Source: Aeromicrobium sp. 9AM (GTDB lineage Bacteria > Actinomycetota > Actinomycetes > Propionibacteriales > Nocardioidaceae). Taken from it: DNA of 64,000 nucleotides. This document shows positions 1 through 6,847 of this stretch, piece after piece. The notes below the pieces were generated by a model that was not told the origin of the DNA, ran no database searches, and worked only from the letters and a program-made list of their open reading frames with translations. The stretch covers positions 1 through 64,000 of the forward strand of contig NZ_LR733304.1 of assembly GCF_902506105.1 (NCBI RefSeq), in the 5' to 3' direction. A program made the translations under genes and the position numbers. Each line of letters starts with the position of its first letter. The stretch's first letter is position 1.

Positions 1-108
1 GACCAGCGAGCCGAAGCCCTTGCGCCCTGGCTCGAGAACTACAACACTCGGCGACGCCACAGCGCACTCGGAGGACTCCCACCCATCAGCCGACTGCTAC
101 CAACCTGA
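1..108 (+). mobile_element. Transposase C-terminal fragment (IS3/IS481 type), cut by window edge
   Basis: Frame 1 is open from the first base to a TGA at 106-108 and gives 35 residues ending WLENYNTRRRHSALGGLPP followed by ISRLLPT. The W-x-x-YN-x-RRxHSALGGxPP signature is the end of the rve integrase core of IS481/IS3 transposases, just after the last catalytic Glu. The upstream part is outside the window, so whether the element is intact cannot be judged. No terminal inverted repeat was recognised downstream; ordinary chromosomal genes begin within 15 bp. Confidence 0.85.
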
Positions 109-121
109 TGGCCGAGTACAC

Positions 122-565
122 CTAGGCGCGCTGGAGGTCGGCTTCCGCCACGGTCTGCCACTCGTGCTCTGGGTCGGGCCGGAAGTCCTTGCGCCACGTG
201 TAGCCGGAGGCGGTCGGGCCGAACACGATCCGCGCGGAACCGCGCGGGGTGGTGCGTTCCAGCACGAGCTCGCCGTCCTGCCACGAGCCGCGCGCCGGCG
301 GATCGGGCGGGAAGCCGTAGATGTCGAAGCCGTAGCAGAGGATCTCCGCCGTCTCGGGATCCTCCGTGAACACGTTGAGCCCGGTGAAGTGCGTTCCGTC
401 GTCGAACCGGTCCTCGACCCGTTGCACGAGCACGACGTCGTCGACCTCGGCGGCGGCGGTGGCGGTGCTTCGGCCGTGCTTGGCAGGGCCCCAGGTGGAA
501 GCGGCAACGGTCTCTGGACCGATCGCCGTCCCGACGAGGAACGTCATCTCGTTGATGATGGTCAT
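122..565 (-). CDS. Conserved hypothetical protein (DUF1579-like fold suspected)
   Basis: 147 residues, soluble, no signal peptide or membrane segment. Alternating short strands with aromatic and acidic positions (GFDIYGFPPDPP, GYTWRKDFRPDPEHEW) resemble small lipocalin-like DUF1579-type proteins, but no motif settles it. The ATG at 565 is chosen because AAGGA lies 7 nt upstream; the frame is open further, but that stretch holds the probable -10 (TATTAT, minus strand 594-589) and a palindrome. It is divergent from the MarR gene at 633 and is its likeliest target. Function unknown. Confidence 0.7.
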   Translation of the reverse strand: MTIINEMTFLVGTAIGPETVAASTWGPAKHGRSTATAAAEVDDVVLVQRVEDRFDDGTHFTGLNVFTEDPETAEILCYGFDIYGFPPDPPARGSWQDGELVLERTTPRGSARIVFGPTASGYTWRKDFRPDPEHEWQTVAEADLQRA

Positions 566-575
566 GTCACATTCC

Positions 576-589
576 TTGGTACGTACCAA
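576..589. promoter_or_regulatory. Perfect 14-bp palindrome, probable MarR operator
   Basis: TTGGTACGTACCAA reads identically on both strands. It sits between divergent genes and overlaps the predicted transcription start of the minus-strand gene (its -10 TATTAT is directly upstream). Palindromes of this size are typical MarR-dimer sites; assignment to the MarR gene at 633 is inferred from position. Confidence 0.6.
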
Positions 590-632
590 TAATAGGTAGA
601 GCCTAACATTGGTCCGGGTCTAGCATAAGGGC

Positions 633-1064
633 ATGCCTGCGTCCCATCCGTCGTCCCTGTTGACGCTGACCACGTACCTGCTGTCCCAGACCGCGAAGAT
701 CGCCAAGCGGCAGCTGGACGCGCAGCTCCAGGAGCGGGGGATGCGGCTGCGGCACATGCTCGTGCTCGCCTGGCTCGCCGACAACGGGTCGACGAGTCAG
801 CTGTCCTTGGCGACCAACCTCGGGCTGGATCCGAGCGACGTCACGTCCACGATCGACGACCTCGAGGGCCTGAAGCTCGTGAAGCGCAGCATCGACCCGT
901 CCGACCGGCGCCGCAAGCTCATAGCGGTCACGAGCCGGGGAGCCACCGAGTTCGGGCGCCTGCAGGACATCGCCGCCGAGATCTCGGACGACCTGCTCGC
1001 GCCGCTCAGCGAGCGTCGCAGGGCGGCGCTGCAGGCTGACCTGCTGGCGATCCTCGAGGGCTAG
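633..1064 (+). CDS. MarR family transcriptional regulator
   Basis: 143 residues with the MarR winged-helix layout: an N-terminal dimerisation helix, a recognition helix around residues 66-82 (GLDPSDVTSTIDDLE) and a wing with DPSDRRRK near 92-99, then C-terminal dimer helices. A TAGCAT -10 at 621-626 places the transcript start at or next to the ATG, so the mRNA is probably leaderless. It faces the hypothetical gene at 122-565 across a 14-bp palindrome, so local repression with autoregulation is likely. The ligand is unknown. Its stop overlaps the convergent gene that follows by 4 nt. Confidence 0.9.
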   Translation: MPASHPSSLLTLTTYLLSQTAKIAKRQLDAQLQERGMRLRHMLVLAWLADNGSTSQLSLATNLGLDPSDVTSTIDDLEGLKLVKRSIDPSDRRRKLIAVTSRGATEFGRLQDIAAEISDDLLAPLSERRRAALQADLLAILEG

Positions 1065-1399
1065 GCGGCCAGCAGGAGTGCTTGGCCGTACGCCTGGGGT
1101 GTGGTCACGGCGTACGAGCTGCGCAGATCGCCGGTGACCTGGGACGTCACGTCGATCAGGGTCGCTCCGAGCGCGCCGGCGACGGCGGCGAGGACCTCGC
1201 TCGACGGGTCCTTGAGGCCGCGCTCGATCTCCGAGAGGTACTGCGGAGAGATGCCGGCCCGCTCGGCCGTCTCCGTCAGCGTCTCGCCGCGTCGGCGGCG
1301 CAGCTCGCGGAGTCGCTGACCCAGCACCTCGCGCCACAAGGGCTCGGGATCGAGGATCCGGTGGGTCGGTACGGCATGCAGGCGGGCGATCTCGGTCAT
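1061..1399 (-). CDS. XRE-family regulator resembling ClgR/PopR, with Ala-Ala C-terminus
   Basis: 112 residues. The Cro/C1 helix-turn-helix spans about residues 26-82 (LRELRRRRGETLTETAERAG, then ISPQYLSEIERGLKDPSSEV), the arrangement seen in the ClgR and PopR regulators of actinobacterial Clp-protease genes. Like those proteins it is short and ends in hydrophobic residues plus Ala-Ala (ALLLAA); in Streptomyces the terminal Ala pair of PopR/ClgR is needed for ClpP-dependent turnover. No clp gene is in the window, so the regulon is unknown. The ATG at 1399 follows a hairpin that separates it from the DUF6069 gene upstream. Confidence 0.8.
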   Translation of the reverse strand: MTEIARLHAVPTHRILDPEPLWREVLGQRLRELRRRRGETLTETAERAGISPQYLSEIERGLKDPSSEVLAAVAGALGATLIDVTSQVTGDLRSSYAVTTPQAYGQALLLAA

Positions 1400-1423
1400 G
1401 CTCCAGCGTAGGCAGAAATGCCG

Positions 1424-1468
1424 AGGGCCCGGCGGAATTCTGCTGTGGGCAGATTCCGCGCGGGCCCT
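1424..1468 (-). terminator. Hairpin after the DUF6069 gene
   Basis: Arms 1424-1443 and 1449-1468 are complementary apart from small bulges (AGGGCCCG and GCGGAAT blocks pair) around a 5-nt loop. It lies 15 nt past the stop of the minus-strand DUF6069 gene and before the XRE start. There is no long T-run, so it is an I-shaped terminator candidate. Confidence 0.6.
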
Positions 1469-1482
1469 TTGAGGGCGTCCAG

Positions 1483-1914
1483 TCAGCGGCGCCCCTGGGC
1501 GAGGCGAGCGGCGATCACGGGGATGACGATCGCGGCGGCCACGACGTGCGTCGCCATGAGGGTGATGCGGGTGTCGGCCGAAGCCGCGGGCACCAGCAGG
1601 TCGGGGAGGAACGACAGCGCGGTCAGCGCGAGCGACGTGCGGACGAACGTACGCTGCGGGTTGCGGGCCCAACGGCGCATTGCGACGGCGATCCCGAAGC
1701 CGATGACCGCGCCCAGCAGGGTCATGGTGGCGAAGCCCGAGGGCGGGATCGGCTCGCCGTCGAGCGTCAGCGGGACGCCGGCCGAGTGGGCGACGGCAGC
1801 GACAGTCGCGGTGGCGGCTGCTGCGGCGACGGCGGCGACGGCGGCGTGCCGCCAGATCGTACGCGTGGCGGTTGTGGTGGTGGTGCGGACTGCGGAAGCG
1901 GTGGTGATGGTCAT
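1483..1914 (-). CDS. DUF6069 family membrane protein
   Basis: 143 residues with four hydrophobic segments (about 22-42, 59-80, 91-110 and 118-136). The blocks GVPLTLDGEPIPPSGFATMTLLG and SFLPDLLVP are typical of the DUF6069 family of small four-helix actinobacterial membrane proteins of unknown role. AGGAG lies 7 nt before the ATG. A promoter-like motif 49 nt upstream matches one found at the same distance before the DGPF-ECF operon, so control by the ECF42 sigma factor encoded next door is predicted. Confidence 0.8.
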   Translation of the reverse strand: MTITTASAVRTTTTTATRTIWRHAAVAAVAAAAATATVAAVAHSAGVPLTLDGEPIPPSGFATMTLLGAVIGFGIAVAMRRWARNPQRTFVRTSLALTALSFLPDLLVPAASADTRITLMATHVVAAAIVIPVIAARLAQGRR

Positions 1915-1962
1915 GTCGAGCTCCTGTGTGGTGAAGCAGCCCGTTGCTGCCTCTCACCAGTT

Positions 1963-1990
1963 CCACGAACGGCGGAACGCGGATACGACA
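1963..1990 (-). promoter_or_regulatory. Predicted ECF42-type sigma promoter for the DUF6069 gene
   Basis: On the minus strand TGTCGTATC, 10 nt, then CGTTCGTGG, preceded by TTTCCGGG. The same two blocks at the same spacing occur at 3648-3675. The distance to the ATG (48-49 nt) is also the same in both copies. Read as -35 TGTCGT and -10 CGTTCG-like elements of an ECF sigma factor. Confidence 0.65.
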
Positions 1991-2008
1991 GGTCGCCCGG
2001 AAACTTTT

Positions 2009-3256
2009 TCAGGCACCCGGATCGACGAGGTGGGCTCGCCGCCGGGCCAGGTAGGCCGTCTCCGCCGGGTTCTCGGTCGCCGCGATCGCTGCGTCGTACT
2101 CGCCGCGGGCTTCGGCGCTGCGTCCGAGACGTCGCAACAGGTCGGCGCGGGTGGCGTGCCAGGCGTGATAGCCCGAGAGATCGAGTGAGTCGACGATCGC
2201 GAGGGCGACATCGGGTCCGTCGAGCTCGGCGACCGCGACGGCGCGGTTGAGCGCGACGATCGGGGTCGGCGTCACGGCGTACAGCTGGTCGTAGAGCGCG
2301 ACGACCTGCGACCAGTCGGTGTCGCGGGCGTCATTGGTGTCCGTGTGGACGGCGTTGATGGCGGCCAGGATCTGGTAGGGCCCGGGGCGCGCCGACGTCG
2401 CCGCGACGCGGGCGAGGCACTCGCGCACGAGCGTGTGCCCCTCGTCGATGAGCGTGCGGTCCCAGCCGCTGCGGTCCTGCTCGTCGAGGGTCACGAGCTC
2501 GCCGCCGGCGAAGCGTGCGGTTCGCCGAGACTCGCTGAGCAGCATGAGCGCCAGCAGCCCCGCCACCTCGCCCTCGTCGGGCAGGAACTGCCGGAGGATG
2601 CGCCCCAGGCGGATAGCCTCGGCGGTCAGCTCGGTGCGTACGGGATCGGCACCGGAGCCGGCGAGGTAGCCCTCGTTGAAGACCAGGTAGATCACCGCGA
2701 GGACGGCGCCGAGTCGGTCGGTCACGTCATCGCGCTCGGGCACCCGGTAGGGGATGTGCGCCGCCTTGATCTTGGCCTTGGCGCGGGTGATGCGCTGCGC
2801 CATGGTCGTCTCCGGCACGAGGAAGGCGCGGGCGATCTCCTCGACCGTCAGGCCGCCGAGCAGGCGCAGGGTCAACGCCACCCGGGCCTCAGGAGCGAGC
2901 GCGGGGTGGCAGCAGGTGAAGACCAGCCGAAGCCGGTCGTCCTCGACCGGTCCGGTCGGTTCGTGGGGGGTGTCGTCGGTGATCATCATGGCCGCCTTGT
3001 GCTTGGTGTCGCGCAAGGACTCGCGGCGGATCCGGTCGATGGCGCGATTGCCCGCTGTCGTCGTCAGCCAGCCACCCGGGTTGGGCGGTATGCCGTCGGA
3101 CGGCCAGCGTTCGATCGCGATGAGGAGGGCCTCGGCCGCCGCGTCCTCGGCGATGTCGAGATCGCCGAATCGACGGGCGAGCGAAGCCACCACTCGGCCG
3201 TACTCCTCGCGGTAGATCCGGTCGATCTCCGCGCGCAGGTCCGAGCTCTGGGTCAC
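2009..3256 (-). CDS. ECF sigma factor, ECF42 type (C-terminal DUF6596/TPR-like extension)
   Basis: 415 residues, far longer than a simple ECF factor. Sigma region 2 covers about 10-75 (AEDAAAEALLIAIERWP), region 4 about 115-168 (LTVEEIARAFLVPETTMAQRITRAK), followed by a roughly 240-residue helical extension containing FNEGYLAGSG and ALNRAVAVAELDGPDVAL, the mark of ECF42. ECF42 factors have no classical anti-sigma factor; the extension regulates them and they are genetically linked to DGPF proteins, as here. The GTG start overlaps the preceding DGPF stop (GTGA), implying translational coupling and, with the promoter at 3648-3675, autoregulation. Confidence 0.92.
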   Translation of the reverse strand: MTQSSDLRAEIDRIYREEYGRVVASLARRFGDLDIAEDAAAEALLIAIERWPSDGIPPNPGGWLTTTAGNRAIDRIRRESLRDTKHKAAMMITDDTPHEPTGPVEDDRLRLVFTCCHPALAPEARVALTLRLLGGLTVEEIARAFLVPETTMAQRITRAKAKIKAAHIPYRVPERDDVTDRLGAVLAVIYLVFNEGYLAGSGADPVRTELTAEAIRLGRILRQFLPDEGEVAGLLALMLLSESRRTARFAGGELVTLDEQDRSGWDRTLIDEGHTLVRECLARVAATSARPGPYQILAAINAVHTDTNDARDTDWSQVVALYDQLYAVTPTPIVALNRAVAVAELDGPDVALAIVDSLDLSGYHAWHATRADLLRRLGRSAEARGEYDAAIAATENPAETAYLARRRAHLVDPGA

Positions 3257-3600
3257 TCGCCCGCGAAGGGTCGGACCTCGACCTTGCCGCCGCAGGCCTT
3301 GGATGCTTCAGCTGCGATCTTGAGCGCAGCGTCCAGGTCAGCCGCCTCGATGACCCAGAAGCCACCGAGGTACTCCTTGGTCTCCATGTAGGGGCCGTCG
3401 GTGACGATCACGTCGTTGCCGGTGCCGTCGACGGTGGTGGCCGTCTCAGGCCGCTCGAGCCCGCCGACGAAGACCCACGCGTCGGTGGTCTTGAGCTCGT
3501 CGTTGAACTTGCCGGTCGCCTCGTACATCGGCTGGGCCTCCTCGAGCGGGGTGTCCCAGACGCTCGACGGGCCGTGCACGGAAAGCAGGTACTGAGTCAT
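3253..3600 (-). CDS. DGPF/YCII-domain protein 1
   Basis: 115 residues covering a single YCII-related (DGPF) domain, with DGPYMETKEYLGGFWVIEA at about 72-90 and a C-terminal GGKVEVRPF. This ferredoxin-like fold family has no settled biochemical role; members are the usual genomic partners and regulatory targets of ECF42 sigma factors. The ATG at 3600 is preceded by AAGGGAACG. It is the first gene of the operon with the sigma factor (4-nt overlap), driven by the predicted ECF promoter 48 nt upstream, and is a close paralogue of the next gene. Confidence 0.9.
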   Translation of the reverse strand: MTQYLLSVHGPSSVWDTPLEEAQPMYEATGKFNDELKTTDAWVFVGGLERPETATTVDGTGNDVIVTDGPYMETKEYLGGFWVIEAADLDAALKIAAEASKACGGKVEVRPFAGE

Positions 3601-3647
3601 GGTCGTTCCCTTCATCGATGGCGGCCGCTCGGCCGCCTCCACCCTCA

Positions 3648-3675
3648 CCACGAACGAGTCAGCGCCGATACGACA
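3648..3675 (-). promoter_or_regulatory. Predicted ECF42-type sigma promoter for the DGPF1-sigma operon
   Basis: Minus strand TGTCGTATC, 10 nt, CGTTCGTGG with TTTCCGGG just upstream, matching 1963-1990 in sequence, spacing and distance to the start codon. Supports autoregulation of the sigma factor. Confidence 0.68.
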
Positions 3676-3690
3676 CCTTCCCGGAAAGAT

Positions 3691-4038
3691 TCACTCCGCC
3701 TGGAACGGGCGGACCTCGACCTTGCCCCCGCAGGCGCTCGACGCCTCGAGGGCGATCTGGTGGGCGGCGTCGAGGTCGGCTGCCTCGATGACCCAGAAGC
3801 CGCCGAGGTATTCCTTGGTCTCGAGGTACGGCCCGTCGGTCACGAGGGTCTTGCCATCGGTGCCGTCGACAGTGGTCGCCGCCTCGATGCGCTCGAGCCC
3901 GCCGCCGAAGACCCAGATGCCGTCGGCGACGAGCTTCTGGTTGAACCGGTCAACCGTCTCGAACACGGGTTGCATCTCCTCGAACGACCGGTCGTAGTCG
4001 CTGGAGCTGGAGTGCACGGCAAGCAGGTACTGGGTCAT
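3691..4038 (-). CDS. DGPF/YCII-domain protein 2
   Basis: 115 residues, the same length as DGPF protein 1. Both begin MTQYLL, and most of the sequence is shared, including DGPYLETKEYLGGFWVIEA and CGGKVEVRPF, so this is a tandem duplication. It is encoded upstream of DGPF1 on the same strand with about 90 nt between stop and start, and the ECF-like promoter lies inside that gap. No copy of the motif was found upstream of this gene, so its promoter may be different. Role unknown, presumably the same response as its paralogue. Confidence 0.88.
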   Translation of the reverse strand: MTQYLLAVHSSSSDYDRSFEEMQPVFETVDRFNQKLVADGIWVFGGGLERIEAATTVDGTDGKTLVTDGPYLETKEYLGGFWVIEAADLDAAHQIALEASSACGGKVEVRPFQAE

Positions 4039-4318
4039 GTCGACAGCCTCTCGGATATCGGCGCGAGACGCCAGAGGTGTGCTTGGAACGTACGTGGTGG
4101 AGGTCAGGGCCCCCACCATCGCCCCAGACGCACAAGTACCGTGCCCGCAGATGGCTGAGCGGGATCCTTGGCTCGCGGGGCGGCGGCTTCGCCTCCTCTA
4201 TGGCCCTGACGCACAAGAACCAGCGCGGCACTCGACACTGGTCAAGTTTGCGCTGGCTCCTGGCGTGGCAGCGGAGGCCTTGCCTCCGCCGGTGCAGGTC
4301 GCGAGGCGACCAGCAAAG
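4039..4318. other. Non-coding stretch with several hairpins
   Basis: About 280 bp without a convincing gene. It contains perfect small hairpins GCGGAGGC/GCCTCCGC (4271-4289) and GGTCGC/GCGACC (4297-4311), a longer-loop pair CCAGCGC/GCGCTGG within about 4212-4256, and two partial direct copies of GACGCACAAG-T/A-ACC (near 4129 and 4210). It may hold the promoter of DGPF2 at its left end. No RNA family was recognised. Confidence 0.45.
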
Positions 4319-4355
4319 AACGCGAGGGCCCGGCGTCAGCCGGGCTCCTCGCGTT
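4319..4355 (-). terminator. Intrinsic terminator of tRNA-Ser
   Basis: Read on the minus strand, AACGCGAGG-AGCCCGG pairs with CCGGGC-CCTCGCGTT, followed by CTTT, starting about 5 nt past the tRNA 3' end. A strong GC stem and short T-tract. Confidence 0.75.
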
Positions 4356-4359
4356 TCGG

Positions 4360-4444
4360 CGGAGGATAGGGGATTCGAACCCCTGAGAGCTTTCACTCAA
4401 CCCGCTTTCCAAGCGAGCGCACTAGGCCACTATGCGAATCCTCC
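4360..4444 (-). tRNA. tRNA-Ser (anticodon GGA)
   Basis: Minus-strand sequence folds as a class II tRNA: acceptor GGAGGAT pairs with ATCCTCC, the T-arm contains GGTTCGAATCC, the anticodon loop CTTGGAAAG gives GGA, and there is a long variable arm, as expected for serine. CCA is not encoded (CCG follows the discriminator). A hairpin terminator follows directly. Confidence 0.95.
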
Positions 4445-4539
4445 GCGGACGAGGTTACCGGTCCACTGGCGTTGCCGACGAATCGGTACGCCCGCGCCCG
4501 ACTTGAGGGCGTACGGGGGCGCTCCGTATGATGGACAAC

Positions 4540-4628
4540 AGCCCCTCGCGCGGCGACACATCACCCAACTCCCCCAGGGCCGGAAGGCAGCAAGGGTCAG
4601 TGAGCTCTGTCGGGTGCGCGAGGGGTCC
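4540..4628 (+). ncRNA. ffs: Signal recognition particle RNA (4.5S type)
   Basis: The closing stem CCCCTCGCGC (4542-4551) pairs with GCGCGAGGGG (4616-4625). Inside are the universal SRP helix-8 features CAGGGCCGGAAGGCAGCAAG and the opposing GGGTCAGTG. The RNA is the small form without an Alu domain. It binds Ffh to target nascent membrane proteins. In many actinobacteria it lies beside dnaX; here it is next to tRNA-Ser instead. Confidence 0.95.
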
Positions 4629-4643
4629 TTTCATGCCCGCAGC

Positions 4644-4684
4644 GCGACGCCCCGCCACCGGAGGGAGTGGTGGCGGGGCGTCGC
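4644..4684. terminator. 15-bp perfect hairpin between ffs and the MFS gene
   Basis: GCGACGCCCCGCCAC (4644-4658) pairs perfectly with 4670-4684 around an 11-nt loop. It lies between the 3' end of the SRP RNA (+) and the stop of the MFS gene (-), so it can end transcription from both sides. There is no long T-run. Confidence 0.7.
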
Positions 4685-4694
4685 AGCTCAGGAC

Positions 4695-6116
4695 TCAGAC
4701 GCCGACGAGCACGTCCTCGTTGACGACCGGCTCGGTCTCGGCCTGACGGAGCGCCGCCCACGCGGCCACCGCGCCGGCGACCACCAACAGTCCGGCGATC
4801 ACGAGGCCCAGCCGGTAGCCGCCGAGGTAGGCATCGACCGGGTTGTGTCCCGACGCGATGAGCGAGTCCTCGCGGCTGCTCAGGATCACGCCGATCACGG
4901 TGATGCCCAGCAGCCCGGCGAGCTCGCGCGAGGTGTTGAAGACACCCGACGCGACTCCGGCCTGGTCAGCCGGCATGACGCCGAGCACCGTGGCCGTCAG
5001 TGGGATCGTCAGGCCGCCGCCGATGCCGATCGCGATGAAGCTCGGCATCAGGTCGAGGGCGCTGGCGTCGGCTCCGAGCAGCGCCAGCGAGGCGATCGCC
5101 GTGCCCATCAGCGCCATGCCGAACGTCACCGACCGGTGCGCACCGAAGCGGCGGGCGACGGCCTCCGACGAGGCGGCTGCGGTGGCCATGAACAGGGCCA
5201 TCGGCACGAACGTCATTCCGGCGCGGGTGGGGGAGAAGCCCAGCACGCCCTGCAGGTAGAGCGACGTGAAGAAGTAGATCCCGAACAGCCCGAACGCCCA
5301 CAGCATCAGCGAGACGATCGCGCCGGAGAACACCCGGTCGCGGAACAGCGCCAGGTCGACCATCGGATCGGTGGCCGTACGCTCGATCGACACGAATGCC
5401 AGCGCTGCTGCGGTAGCGACCGCGAACGCAGCCAGGATCGGCGTCGACGTCCAGCCGCGGGAGATGCCTTCGATCAGGGCGTACGTCAGGGCCGACAGCG
5501 CGATCGTCGACGAGATCAGGCCCGACAGGTCGAGCTGACGGGTCACCGGGTCGCGCGACTCGTCGATGGCCCACACGGCGATGCCGGCGGTGATCAGGCC
5601 GAGCGGCACGTTGATGAAGAAGATCCACTCCCACGCCACGTGCTCGCTCAGCAGCCCGCCGAGCAGGGGACCCGCGGCGAGCGCGAGGGCGCCCACAGCA
5701 CCCCAGATGCCGACCGCGACGTTGCGCTCGCGCTTGTCGGTGAAGGTGGCCGAGATGATCGCCAGCGTCGTCGGGGTGAGCAGCGCCGCGCCCACGCCCT
5801 GCACCGCGCGGCTGGCGATCAGCGTGCCGACGTCGCCGGAGAGCCCGGCCGCGAACGACGCGGCGGTGAAGACGCCCAGCCCGATGAGGAACAGGCGCCG
5901 GCGGCCGAACAGGTCGGCGAGACGTCCGCCCACGAGCATCAGCCCGGCAAACGTGAGGATGTATGAGCTGACGATCCATTCCATGCCGGAGGTCGTCAGG
6001 TGCAGGTCCCGCTCGATGACCGGGATCGCCACGTTGATGATGTTGTTGTCGAGGTATGTCATGAACGTCGCAAGCGCGACGGCCACGAGAGCCCAGATGT
6101 TCCTGCGGTCGTCCAT
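4695..6116 (-). CDS. MFS drug exporter, DHA2 (EmrB/QacA) family, 14 TM
   Basis: 473 residues. The DHA2 motif C region LTPTTLAIIS and motif A GGRLADLFGRRRLFLIG (about 62-78) are present, and the hydrophobic pattern fits 14 transmembrane helices. DHA2 carriers expel drugs or lipophilic cations using the proton gradient across the plasma membrane. The ATG at 6116 is chosen for AAAGGAG 5 nt upstream; a GTG two codons earlier would overlap that site. Divergent from a TetR gene with a 26-bp palindrome between, so substrate-induced derepression is expected. Substrate unknown. Confidence 0.92.
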   Translation of the reverse strand: MDDRRNIWALVAVALATFMTYLDNNIINVAIPVIERDLHLTTSGMEWIVSSYILTFAGLMLVGGRLADLFGRRRLFLIGLGVFTAASFAAGLSGDVGTLIASRAVQGVGAALLTPTTLAIISATFTDKRERNVAVGIWGAVGALALAAGPLLGGLLSEHVAWEWIFFINVPLGLITAGIAVWAIDESRDPVTRQLDLSGLISSTIALSALTYALIEGISRGWTSTPILAAFAVATAAALAFVSIERTATDPMVDLALFRDRVFSGAIVSLMLWAFGLFGIYFFTSLYLQGVLGFSPTRAGMTFVPMALFMATAAASSEAVARRFGAHRSVTFGMALMGTAIASLALLGADASALDLMPSFIAIGIGGGLTIPLTATVLGVMPADQAGVASGVFNTSRELAGLLGITVIGVILSSREDSLIASGHNPVDAYLGGYRLGLVIAGLLVVAGAVAAWAALRQAETEPVVNEDVLVGV

Positions 6117-6125
6117 GACCACTCC

Positions 6126-6151
6126 TTTACGTTGTAAATGTACGATGTAAA
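6126..6151. promoter_or_regulatory. 26-bp imperfect palindrome, probable TetR operator
   Basis: Half-sites TTTACnTnGTA and TACnAnGTAAA are arranged symmetrically around an AT-rich centre. It starts 10 nt upstream of the MFS start codon, next to its Shine-Dalgarno, and overlaps the likely -35 region of the TetR gene (-10 near 6166-6173). One dimer pair could repress both directions. Confidence 0.7.
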
Positions 6152-6181
6152 GGAATCATGTATGCCGTATAGTTGTCAACT

Positions 6182-6847
6182 GTGAAGCCCAAGAATTCGC
6201 TCAACCCGGCCCTTGTCGTCGAACGCGCACTCGCGATCGTCGACACCGAGGGACTCGACGGGCTGACGGTCCGCAAGGTCGCCGACGCGTTCGGCGTGAC
6301 GCCGATGGCGCTCTACTGGCACTTCGCCAACAAGGAGGCGCTGCTCGCCGCTGTCGGCGATGCCGTCGTGTCGTCGCTTCGGATCCCCGACGAGGACCTG
6401 CCGCTCGAGGACTACCTCCGCGAGGCGATGACGTCACTCGTCGACGTCATGCGGGCACACCCGAGCGCCTCCCCGCTCGTGGCCCAGCAGATCATGCAGG
6501 CCGAGGTCGGCCGGGACCTCACCGAGCGATTCCTCGACAAGCTCTCCCTGGCCGGATTCGACGTCGAGCGTTCGGCGGCCGTGGCGCACTACACGCTGCA
6601 GATCGCGATGACGCTCGTCAGTCGCGAACCCGGCGCAGAGCTCGCGTTCAAGCCCGAGCTCCGCCAGGAAGAGCTCGATCGCAAGCGGGCGATGCTGGAG
6701 TCGCTGCCCGAGGATCGCTACCCCCGGCTGCGTGCGGCCGCGGACGCGATGATCGAGTGCGCCAACACCGATGAGTACTACGCCGACGGCATCGCGATCT
6801 TCGTCGCCGGCGTCATGGCCGACGCGAAGACCCTCGCCGAGGCCTGA
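6182..6847 (+). CDS. TetR family repressor of the adjacent MFS exporter
   Basis: 221 residues. The N-terminal TetR HTH is at about 12-55 (VERALAIVDTEGLDGLTVRK, then VADAFGVTPMALYWHFANKE) and the C-terminal half resembles the TetR_C tetracycline-repressor-type ligand domain. GTG at 6182 is preferred: a CGTATAGT -10 at 6166-6173 puts the transcript start at the codon (leaderless), whereas a TTG three codons earlier would precede it. It is divergent from the exporter with a shared palindrome. The inducer is presumably an exported compound. Confidence 0.88.
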   Translation: MKPKNSLNPALVVERALAIVDTEGLDGLTVRKVADAFGVTPMALYWHFANKEALLAAVGDAVVSSLRIPDEDLPLEDYLREAMTSLVDVMRAHPSASPLVAQQIMQAEVGRDLTERFLDKLSLAGFDVERSAAVAHYTLQIAMTLVSREPGAELAFKPELRQEELDRKRAMLESLPEDRYPRLRAAADAMIECANTDEYYADGIAIFVAGVMADAKTLAEA

